Source: Parcubacteria group bacterium Greene0714_7
GTDB taxonomy: Bacteria > Patescibacteria > Paceibacteria > UBA9973 > UBA2103
DNA: 64,000 nucleotides
NCBI GenBank assembly: GCA_007378985.1
Contig: VMHB01000005.1
Coordinates: forward strand, 1-64,000
Reading direction: 5' to 3'
Below, one piece after another: positions 1-5,401 of the stretch; within the stretch, counting starts at the first letter, position 1, and every line of letters begins with the position of its first letter. The position numbers and the translations under genes were made by a program. The notes under the pieces are model-generated. The model ran no database searches, had not been told where the DNA came from, and saw only the letters and a program-made list of their open reading frames with translations.

Positions 1-91
1 ACGCAAAAAGCGCGCCCTGCGTTTTTCTTCTATGGGGTACTAAAAATCAAAACCCACTAACCCAATACACAATCAAAAGTGGTTACAGGAG

Positions 92-121
92 AGTGTACCC
101 CAAAGCCTATACGGAGGTCAA
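92..121 (-). promoter_or_regulatory. Predicted promoter downstream of trmD, reading out of the window
   Basis: On the minus strand a -35-like TTGACC (116-121) is followed after 18 nt by a -10-like TACACT (92-97). The -10 overlaps one arm (95-102) of an 8-bp inverted repeat whose other arm is at 33-40 (TGGGGTAC and GTACCCCA). The gene served would lie beyond the left edge. rplS often follows trmD in bacteria, but that is only a guess. No coding region is supported in 1-199. Confidence 0.45.
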
Positions 122-152
122 GGGCTTTTATTGCCTATTTCTGACTTGCTTC

Positions 153-181
153 CAATGTAGGACATACGATGTCCTACATTG
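153..181. repeat. REP-like hairpin with ACG loop, 3' of trmD
   Basis: Arms CAATGTAGGACAT and ATGTCCTACATTG (13 bp each) enclose the loop ACG. The same architecture, ATGT stem ends around an ACG/CGT loop, recurs at 38344-38368, 61874-61904, 62065-62099 and 62603-62627; the last three flank or lie inside the transposase gene. This copy is 18 nt past the trmD stop and could also act as a 3' end. Confidence 0.7.
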
Positions 182-189
182 CGCCTCTA

Positions 190-247
190 GCTGTCCCGCC
201 TAAAGCCTGCCTCGCGGACGAGGTATTGGCTTTTGCCGCAGGACAGC
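190..247 (-). other. Nested hairpin over the trmD stop codon
   Basis: An outer stem GCTGTCC/GGACAGC (190-196 and 241-247) encloses AAAGCC/GGCTTT and CCTCG/CGAGG with a CGGA loop. It covers the last codons and stop of trmD. A second perfect hairpin (GGAAGAATCGAGAA, loop GCAG, complementary arm) follows at 251-282, also inside the trmD tail. Confidence 0.55.
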
Positions 248-1033
248 ACCGGAAGAATCGAGAAGCAGTTCTCGATTCTTCCATTCATTTATTTTGGCAT
301 GATTACCTGATAGGAGTACCTTCGGTACCCTGTGTTTTCTGCCATGCCAGATAAACACCTCTGGGCGCGTGTATACCTCAGAGCTTGAGATACGCTCCTC
401 TTCTATAGATTCAAAAGTGCCAAGTACCCCAGGAATCTGCCGTGCCACGGCATCAATAACCACCATAGCTGGTAACTCCCCTCCCGTGAGCGTATAAGAA
501 CCAATGGAAATTTTCTTGGCCTTCAATACTTTCTGAACCCGAGCATCAATACCTTCATAATGCCCACATATCAGCACCACCTCTGCTTTCTCTCCTTTTT
601 TATCCTTCATGTTGGGTTTACGAAACCCAACATGAGCGAGGGCACGAGCATCTTTGTTAGTGAACTGCTTCCCTGAGGCATCAAAGAAATAAATGACAGG
701 AGAGCTTTCAGGTTTCAGCTTTCGGCTTCCGGCTTTTTTAATTCTTGAATCCTGATTCTTGAATCCTGAATCTTTTAAAGCCCTTTCAACTGCTTTCAAA
801 AATGGCTCCGCCTGAAGCACCATACCAGGGCCTCCGCCGTACGGACGACCATCCACCTTTATGTAGGGTTTATCAGTTTTTTTAGTAACTTTTACAAAAT
901 CGCGAGGATTATAAAACTTCACCGACACATGCTTTTCACGAACTGCTCGTCCAACAATTGACGAGGCGAGGTACGATTCAAACGCCTCTGGAAAAAGCGT
1001 AACTACATGAAAAGTTAATGGTGTTTTTTTCAT
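200..1033 (-). CDS. trmD: tRNA (guanine-N1-)-methyltransferase TrmD
   Basis: TrmD methylates G37 next to the anticodon of a subset of tRNAs, using S-adenosylmethionine, and prevents frameshifting. Seen: the N-terminal FHVVTLFPEAFESYL, the GGGPGMVL region, ICGHYEGIDARV, and the knotted SAM site SYTLTGGELPAMVVIDAVAR (near residues 180-200), then YTRPE near the C-terminus. At 277 aa it is longer than the usual ~240-250 aa. The excess is an insert of about 22 residues (Ser/Lys-rich) before VIYFFDASGKQF, plus a tail after NEWKNRE. The insert is encoded by 7-nt-periodic repeats (about 705-780), including two exact 14-bp copies of ATTCTTGAATCCTG. The tail is encoded by hairpin sequence (190-282). 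The catalytic core looks intact, so I expect a working enzyme. It follows a 58-aa gene by 8 nt, probably in one transcript. Confidence 0.95.
   Translation of the reverse strand: MKKTPLTFHVVTLFPEAFESYLASSIVGRAVREKHVSVKFYNPRDFVKVTKKTDKPYIKVDGRPYGGGPGMVLQAEPFLKAVERALKDSGFKNQDSRIKKAGSRKLKPESSPVIYFFDASGKQFTNKDARALAHVGFRKPNMKDKKGEKAEVVLICGHYEGIDARVQKVLKAKKISIGSYTLTGGELPAMVVIDAVARQIPGVLGTFESIEEERISSSEVYTRPEVFIWHGRKHRVPKVLLSGNHAKINEWKNRELLLDSSGAVLRQKPIPRPRGRL
705..780 (-). repeat. Heptanucleotide repeat tract inside trmD
   Basis: Read in 7-nt steps the tract runs CTTTCAG, GTTTCAG, CTTTCGG and CTTCCGG, then ATTCTTG, AATCCTG, ATTCTTG, AATCCTG. The 14-bp unit is exactly duplicated at 741-754 and 755-768. 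Comparable 7-nt-periodic tracts lie in many intergenic regions of this window. Here the tract lies in a coding sequence and stays open in the trmD frame. Confidence 0.7.
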
Positions 1034-1041
1034 TTCAAAAA

Positions 1042-1218
1042 CTAAACATCAATATCAAGATTTCCGCCCCAATCTTTTCCCGGCGATGAGCGTCTCCTTT
1101 TTGGTGGAGTGGTGTCCGCAGTTTTTTCTGATTTTTGAGCGGGCTTTCCTGGCTTGTGATCACGAGACCTCTGGCCTGGAAAACCAGCACCTTCCGCACC
1201 TCCAATTCTTCGTATCAT
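1042..1218 (-). CDS. Small basic protein of unknown function, 58 aa
   Basis: I do not recognise this protein. It begins MIRRIGGAEGAG, is rich in Lys, Arg, Pro and Ser in the middle, and ends in an acidic GGNLDIDV. It looks disordered, with no membrane segment. The start at 1218 is chosen because a perfect TATAAT (1225-1230) ends 6 nt before this ATG; an upstream in-frame start at 1263 would lie beyond that promoter. It lies 8 nt before trmD and is probably co-transcribed with it. In many bacteria rimM or a KH-protein gene sits here; this protein resembles neither, though a link to RNA metabolism is plausible from position. Confidence 0.6.
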   Translation of the reverse strand: MIRRIGGAEGAGFPGQRSRDHKPGKPAQKSEKTADTTPPKRRRSSPGKDWGGNLDIDV

Positions 1219-1224
1219 TTTTAC

Positions 1225-1230
1225 ATTATA
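1225..1230 (-). promoter_or_regulatory. -10 box for the 58-aa gene and trmD (leaderless)
   Basis: TATAAT on the minus strand, then GTAAAA, then the ATG at 1218-1216. The 6-nt gap puts the transcription start at or next to the start codon. Confidence 0.65.
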
Positions 1231-1285
1231 CAATAAAACAAACAAAACACAAAACCCTCTCACCTCATTTTTTCACACATCAGAC

Positions 1286-1319
1286 CTACGTATCACCGTA
1301 GTGCTACGGTGATACGTAG
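1286..1319. repeat. Perfect 16-bp palindrome
   Basis: Arms CTACGTATCACCGTAG and CTACGGTGATACGTAG around a TG loop, lying between khpA and the next gene, both on the minus strand. No second copy is seen in the window. Confidence 0.6.
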
Positions 1320-1347
1320 CAACATACATCTGTATTTAGATTGAAAT

Positions 1348-1377
1348 AAAAACACTCCGATTAATCGGAGTGTTTTT
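1348..1377 (-). terminator. Intrinsic terminator after khpA
   Basis: Stem AACACTCCGAT/ATCGGAGTGTT with A and T runs on both sides, 22 nt past the khpA stop. The symmetry lets it work on either strand, but only the minus strand has a gene ending here. Confidence 0.8.
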
Positions 1378-1398
1378 GTGTTCGATGCGAGATAGATA

Positions 1399-1815
1399 TT
1401 AGAGGCGAAGATCTTCAAGTGCTTCATCAACAGAGCGAGATGCTGCACCTTGCTCTCCCCTATCTACTGGAGCGGAGAAAGAAGGAGCACTCATTGGAGA
1501 GCTTGAGCCAGAACTTCCCATGGATGAGCTTCCCATAAAGCCAGTGCCCATAGGGCGACTACCACCTGCTGGTTCATTAATTTTCAAATTGACTCGCGCA
1601 TTGTTTTTCATGCCAACGACACGAAGAAGAATACGAATTGCCTTTGCGGTGTTGCCAGAGCGACCAATCACCTTACCCATGTCTGCTGGATTTACATCCA
1701 TCGTAAGTAAAACACCCATCTCGTCTACCTGACGGTTAACCTTCACATCGCTTGGATTATCGACAAGCATCTTAACTACATATTCCAGAAATTCCTGATC
1801 CTGATTGTTATCCAT
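1399..1815 (-). CDS. khpA: KH-domain RNA-binding protein KhpA
   Basis: KhpA is a small single-KH RNA-binding protein linked in other bacteria to cell division and RNA chaperoning, usually with the Jag/KhpB partner. Seen: the KH core at about residues 5-80 with the GxxG loop in MGKVIGRSGNTAKAIR (near 46-61). The C-terminal ~55 residues are a low-complexity Gly/Ser/Met-rich tail (MGSSSMGSSG pattern) ending DEALEDLRL. The usual length is 75-80 aa, so the tail is an addition and is probably disordered. It is divergent from zwf. A -10-like TAAATA (1823-1828) ends 7 nt before the ATG. The family call is firm; the role of the tail is unknown. Confidence 0.9.
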   Translation of the reverse strand: MDNNQDQEFLEYVVKMLVDNPSDVKVNRQVDEMGVLLTMDVNPADMGKVIGRSGNTAKAIRILLRVVGMKNNARVNLKINEPAGGSRPMGTGFMGSSSMGSSGSSSPMSAPSFSAPVDRGEQGAASRSVDEALEDLRL

Positions 1816-1822
1816 AGCGGGA

Positions 1823-1828
1823 TATTTA
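1823..1828 (-). promoter_or_regulatory. -10 box for khpA (leaderless)
   Basis: TAAATA on the minus strand ends 7 nt before the khpA ATG. Fair match only; supported by the same spacing at many other genes here. Confidence 0.4.
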
Positions 1829-1981
1829 TCTTTGTAAATCAGCCCTTATTGAGCTGTTAAAAACAGTATCATCCATAAGCACTAAATGGTCAACTCATTC
1901 GGTCGCATAGCTCTGTGCGCCCTTGAAAATACAATTAATCGAGGCGAAAACTCAACCCTAGCTCTTGCATCCTAAACTCGA

Positions 1982-1987
1982 TACACT
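1982..1987 (+). promoter_or_regulatory. -10 box for zwf (leaderless)
   Basis: TACACT ends 6 nt before the zwf ATG at 1994. No convincing -35 at 16-18 nt. The region 1816-1981 between khpA and zwf otherwise holds nothing I can name. Confidence 0.5.
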
Positions 1988-1993
1988 AGCCCT

Positions 1994-3394
1994 ATGTCTT
2001 CCCCAACCACCTTCATCGTTTTTGGTGCTACTGGGGATCTTGCTGCGAAGAAAGTAATTCCTGCTCTTTTTTATCTATTTGAAAAGGGCAAACTCCCTGC
2101 AGGCTTTAACATTGTTGGCGTATCGAGAAAAGCAATGGAGCAGAGTGAATTCCGAGAACGCATGGGTAACATAATCCGGAAATATTCACGCGGAAATGTA
2201 GATCAGCGTGCACTTGATCGTTTTGTTGACCTCTTCACATTTAGTGCCGTGCAATTTGATGAAGAATCAGGGTATCAAGAACTTGCAAATGCGCTCGATA
2301 CAAAAGATCGCTCACAAGGAAAAACAAATCGCCTTCTGTACCTTGCTCTCCCTCCAAAAATATTACCGTCAATTTTCACACACTCCGGTTTTCAAAATAT
2401 TGTGAGACAGGGAGTTGTTGGTGGACTCCTTTCAAGAGTCATCGTTGAAAAACCTTTTGGCGTGGATGCCGAGTCCGCTGAAGTACTCGAAAAAAGTCTC
2501 GCCACTTGTTTTACTGAAGAGCAGATATACCGTGTTGACCATTACCTTGCAAAAGATATTTTACAGAGCGTTACCGATTTCCGTTTCGATAACAATTTGC
2601 TCGAGCATGAATGGAATAGCGATTCAATAGAATCAATACGCGTTCGCCTATGGGAAACTTTGGGTGTTGAAAACCGTGGAGAATTTTATGACCACACTGG
2701 GGCATTTCGAGATGTTGGACAAAGCCATATGCTTGAGATGCTCGCTCTCATAACGATGGAAAAGCCAAGTAGTTATGAAGCTAAAGACTTACGCCTCAAG
2801 CGCCTAGAAATCCTTAGTGCACTCAAGGCACCAACCGCCGATACTGCGATTCAATCAATATTCCGGGCTCAGCATAATGGCTACCGATCAATTACAGGTA
2901 TAGACCCTGAATCAACCACTGAGACATATTTTAGTCTCCGCACTGAAATTGAAACTCTTCGTTGGAAAGGTGTCTCAGTATATTTGGAAGCAGGAAAGAG
3001 AATGCATGAGGCAAGGAAAGAAATTGTGATTTCGTTCAAGGCTCCCTACAAAAATAAAGTCATCTTTAGACTAGAGCCTCAAGAAGAAATAGTGATTGAT
3101 TTCATTACTAAAAAACCCGGCGTTCTTGAGAGTGGAATCGAAAAACGAGCATTTACATTCAAGCTCTACGAAACTCCTTCACGTACCCAGTACATTGCTG
3201 AATACGCAAAGATGATACTCGACGCTATCGATGGCGACCAAAAACTTTTTGTGAGTGCAGACGAGGTACGGGCAACATGGAAATTTACCGATGCTGTGCG
3301 CGCGCTCTGGGAAAATAACCTCGTACCTCTTGCCTCTTATGCACCAGATACTGACGAAGCAGTTGTTCAGGCAAATGCTATTATTTTGAAATGA
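1994..3394 (+). CDS. zwf: Glucose-6-phosphate 1-dehydrogenase
   Basis: It oxidises glucose-6-phosphate to 6-phosphogluconolactone with NADP(+), the entry to the oxidative pentose phosphate pathway. Seen: the Rossmann motif GATGDLAAKK near residues 11-20, VEKPFG near 148, and the active-site signature RVDHYLAKD at about 180-188 (His is the catalytic base in the family). The 466-aa length is close to the family norm. The start is set by a -10 box 6 nt upstream. It is followed by gnd, with the 119-nt inverted-repeat element (3395-3513) filling the whole gap from the first base after the zwf stop. 6-phosphogluconolactonase, the step between these two enzymes, is not seen in the window. Confidence 0.97.
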   Translation: MSSPTTFIVFGATGDLAAKKVIPALFYLFEKGKLPAGFNIVGVSRKAMEQSEFRERMGNIIRKYSRGNVDQRALDRFVDLFTFSAVQFDEESGYQELANALDTKDRSQGKTNRLLYLALPPKILPSIFTHSGFQNIVRQGVVGGLLSRVIVEKPFGVDAESAEVLEKSLATCFTEEQIYRVDHYLAKDILQSVTDFRFDNNLLEHEWNSDSIESIRVRLWETLGVENRGEFYDHTGAFRDVGQSHMLEMLALITMEKPSSYEAKDLRLKRLEILSALKAPTADTAIQSIFRAQHNGYRSITGIDPESTTETYFSLRTEIETLRWKGVSVYLEAGKRMHEARKEIVISFKAPYKNKVIFRLEPQEEIVIDFITKKPGVLESGIEKRAFTFKLYETPSRTQYIAEYAKMILDAIDGDQKLFVSADEVRATWKFTDAVRALWENNLVPLASYAPDTDEAVVQANAIILK

Positions 3395-3513
3395 ATCCCG
3401 TTAGAAATCGCAGACGCATATCAATGCATACATCTATGACACAGTCGAACATTACACACATAACTCAAGTAGGTGCAGGCGCAGAGGCGTTTGCGTCTTA
3501 TTTCTAACGGGAT
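3395..3513 (+). promoter_or_regulatory. CCCGTTAGAA inverted-repeat leader of gnd
   Basis: Arms ATCCCGTTAGAAAT (3395-3408) and ATTTCTAACGGGAT (3500-3513) are perfectly complementary over 14 bp. An inner AGACGCA/TGCGTCT pairing extends the stem. The 3' arm ends on the T of the gnd start codon (ATG 3512-3514). The same arms with the same geometry occur before malic enzyme (12851-12954) and rpiB (60699-60805). It could be an RNA stem that hides the start codon, or an invertible DNA segment. Confidence 0.75.
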
Positions 3514-4432
3514 GAAAAAGGAAATCGCAATTGTTGGCTTAGGAAAAATGGGTAGTGCCATGGCTCGTCGAATGATGGAGAAAGGCTGGAAGGTTGTTGG
3601 CCTCGATTACAACCCCGATACTGCAGAGAAACTCCGAAGTGAGGGGGTTGTGCCTGTAAAAACCTACGCTGAAATGGCAATAACCCTAACTCCTCAAAGA
3701 ATCGCATGGCTTTTGGTTCCCGCAGGACAAGCGGTAGATGATGCGCTCTTTGGACCAGGAGGAATTGCAGAATCATTTTCGGCAGGCGATATCGTCATTG
3801 ATGGTGGAAATTCTTTTTACAAAGATGCAGCACCCCGCGCAGAGAAACTGAAAGCAAAAGGAATTCACTTCATTGATGTAGGGACATCAGGCGGACCTGC
3901 GGGAGCGCGAAACGGCGCATGCCTCATGATTGGCGGTTCAAAGGAAGGATTCGAGAATATTGAAGAGCTCTTTAAAGACTTTGCAAAGGAGGGTGGATAC
4001 CAATTTTTTGAAGGCGCAGGTGCTGGGCACTTTGTAAAAATGGTACACAACGGCATCGAGTACGGCATGATGCAAGCCTTAGGAGAAGGGTTTGAGATAT
4101 TAGAAAAATCACCCTTCAATATAGACCTTCCTCGTGTAGCAAACATTTACAACAATGGCTCGGTGATCGACTCAAGGCTCGTGGGTTGGCTTGAAAGTGC
4201 ATTCAAAGACCATGGTCCAAAACTCGATGGTGTTTCAAGCACGGTCTCACACACCGGCGAGGGCGAATGGACAATAAAGACCGCTGAAGAAATGGGAATA
4301 AAAGTACCTGTAATTAAAGAATCATTCCAGTTCCGCGTTGATTCAAAAGAAAACCCGCGCTATGCAGGTAAGGTAGTTTCAGCACTACGAGAACAATTTG
4401 GAGGTCACGATGTTAAAGAAAAATCCGCCTAA
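3512..4432 (+). CDS. gnd: 6-phosphogluconate dehydrogenase, decarboxylating
   Basis: It oxidises and decarboxylates 6-phosphogluconate to ribulose 5-phosphate. Seen: the dinucleotide site IAIVGLGKMGSAMARRM at the N-terminus, the substrate-binding GTSGGPAGARNG near residue 125, and GAGHFVKMVHNGIEYGMMQ near 170-188 with the catalytic Lys. At 306 aa it belongs to the short GntZ/YqeC-type branch rather than the ~470-aa form. The start is the family-typical Met at 3512; an in-frame GTG at 3473 would add 13 residues ending SNG. The start codon lies in the 3' arm of the inverted-repeat leader. The stop codon TAA forms the loop of the terminator at 4419-4443. Confidence 0.95.
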   Translation: MKKEIAIVGLGKMGSAMARRMMEKGWKVVGLDYNPDTAEKLRSEGVVPVKTYAEMAITLTPQRIAWLLVPAGQAVDDALFGPGGIAESFSAGDIVIDGGNSFYKDAAPRAEKLKAKGIHFIDVGTSGGPAGARNGACLMIGGSKEGFENIEELFKDFAKEGGYQFFEGAGAGHFVKMVHNGIEYGMMQALGEGFEILEKSPFNIDLPRVANIYNNGSVIDSRLVGWLESAFKDHGPKLDGVSSTVSHTGEGEWTIKTAEEMGIKVPVIKESFQFRVDSKENPRYAGKVVSALREQFGGHDVKEKSA

Positions 4433-4443
4433 GGCGGATTTTT
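4419..4443. terminator. Bidirectional terminator between gnd and the rpsP operon
   Basis: Arms AAAAATCCGCC and GGCGGATTTTT (11 bp) around a TAA loop that is the gnd stop codon. The A/T runs on both sides serve both convergent units; the 57-aa gene on the minus strand ends at 4442. Confidence 0.85.
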
Positions 4444-4615
4444 ATTGACTCTCTATCTGACGCTGAGTTCTAAGCTCACCTATAATAGTCCTAATTACAT
4501 CTCTCCAGCTCAGTGTTGGTCGAGGCTTTCCTTCTAAGTGTCGCATTGGAAGCGCATCTCTAAGCTCAGCCTCAAGTGATTGAATGGTTGGCTCTGGACG
4601 GACTTCAAAAGCCAT
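4442..4615 (-). CDS. Small hypothetical protein downstream of rpsP, 57 aa
   Basis: An unrecognised 57-aa protein beginning MAFEVRPEPTIQSLEAELRD and ending RTQRQIESQ. It is charged and mostly helix-prone, with Trp in TLSWRDVIRTII and no membrane segment. It begins 5 nt after the rpsP stop and runs to the shared terminator, so it is almost certainly the last gene of the rpsP transcript. Its coding reading is supported by the tight spacing and by the absence of any competing frame. Confidence 0.6.
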   Translation of the reverse strand: MAFEVRPEPTIQSLEAELRDALPMRHLEGKPRPTLSWRDVIRTIIGELRTQRQIESQ

Positions 4616-4620
4616 ACAAA

Positions 4621-5004
4621 CTAAGACGCAGGAGCTTCTTCAACCACTGCAGTTTCAGCAGGAGCTTCAATAGGTGCTTCAGGAGCAACTGCTTCAGCCT
4701 TCGCTTCTGGGGCTGGCTCGTTTTTTTTGATTGGGGTCTTCTTACCGAGGACATTCACCTTCTTTCCTTCGATAATCTTATTCGTGATGAAAAGGTTGTT
4801 TACGGTTCCTGAAAGCTGGGCACCCTTAGAAATCCAGTGTTTAACGCGCTCAGCATCAATGACAGTGTGTTTTGTCTTTGGGTTGTACGAACCAAGCACC
4901 TGAAGTGGGTTACCTGCCTTAGGGCTTCTCTGTTTTTCGAGAACAACTATGCGAAAAGCTGGGTTATTCTTTCGTCCAGTGCGCTGAAATCTGATTGTAA
5001 GCAT
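4621..5004 (-). CDS. rpsP: 30S ribosomal protein bS16
   Basis: A component of the 30S subunit that helps fold the 5' domain of 16S rRNA. Seen: MLTIRFQRTGRKNNPAFRIVVLEKQRSPK, then GSYNPKTK and the following VKHWISKGAQLSGTVNNLF. The S16 fold ends near residue 80. The remaining ~45 residues are an Ala/Glu/Pro-rich acidic tail (PEAKAEAVAPEAP pattern), an extension often seen on ribosomal proteins of these lineages. In many bacteria rpsP sits beside khpA and trmD; here it is about 3 kb away, with zwf-gnd between. Confidence 0.95.
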   Translation of the reverse strand: MLTIRFQRTGRKNNPAFRIVVLEKQRSPKAGNPLQVLGSYNPKTKHTVIDAERVKHWISKGAQLSGTVNNLFITNKIIEGKKVNVLGKKTPIKKNEPAPEAKAEAVAPEAPIEAPAETAVVEEAPAS

Positions 5005-5044
5005 AGGAGAGACTCTACCAAGAAAGCATCAAAAGGTCAAAGAA

Positions 5045-5344
5045 TTAGAACGCTGAACCCTCACGGCGCCCTATATCTTGCTCCATGTGATACATTTCCA
5101 TGCCAGTTAAATTGTGCCGTCTTTGAAAGTCTTTCAGCAGTCGACGACGTGCCGGTATAGTAATCTCCCCTAAATTTTCAAACTTAAAAGGTGAAATAAA
5201 TGGCAAAAAGAGACCCACTATCACATTACGCTGAGATAGCCGTTCCCGCTTCTTTTCTATGCGCTTATGTGTTGCGTGGCGCAGTCTAAAAATAATAGAT
5301 CGAACGCGCCCTTGATACTGCCATGTTCTGTCTTCGTCTTCCAT
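5045..5344 (-). CDS. Hypothetical basic protein, 99 aa
   Basis: I do not recognise this protein. From the Met at 5344 it reads MEDEDRTWQYQGRVRSIIFR and is rich in Arg and Lys. There is a short hydrophobic stretch VIVGLFLPFISPF near the middle and a second charged helix (RRRLLKDFQRRHN). The arrangement would suit a peripheral membrane or nucleic-acid-associated protein, but nothing is diagnostic. It is transcribed divergently from rnr, 57 nt away, and towards rpsP. An earlier in-frame start at 5371 adds a hydrophobic MLILFYFEN but would run into the rnr promoter. Confidence 0.55.
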   Translation of the reverse strand: MEDEDRTWQYQGRVRSIIFRLRHATHKRIEKKRERLSQRNVIVGLFLPFISPFKFENLGEITIPARRRLLKDFQRRHNLTGMEMYHMEQDIGRREGSAF

Positions 5345-5364
5345 ATTTTCAAAGTAAAACAGAA

Positions 5365-5394
5365 TTAACACTATGTCAATATATGTGCTATACT
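5365..5394 (+). promoter_or_regulatory. Promoter of rnr (leaderless)
   Basis: TTAACA (5365-5370), an 18-nt spacer, and TATACT (5389-5394) ending 7 nt before the rnr ATG at 5402. Confidence 0.65.
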
Positions 5395-5401
5395 CTCACA
5401 A

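Noticed and set aside
42..199. A gene for ribosomal protein L19 (rplS) downstream of trmD
   Set aside because: A promoter is visible but no L19-like reading occurs before the window edge.
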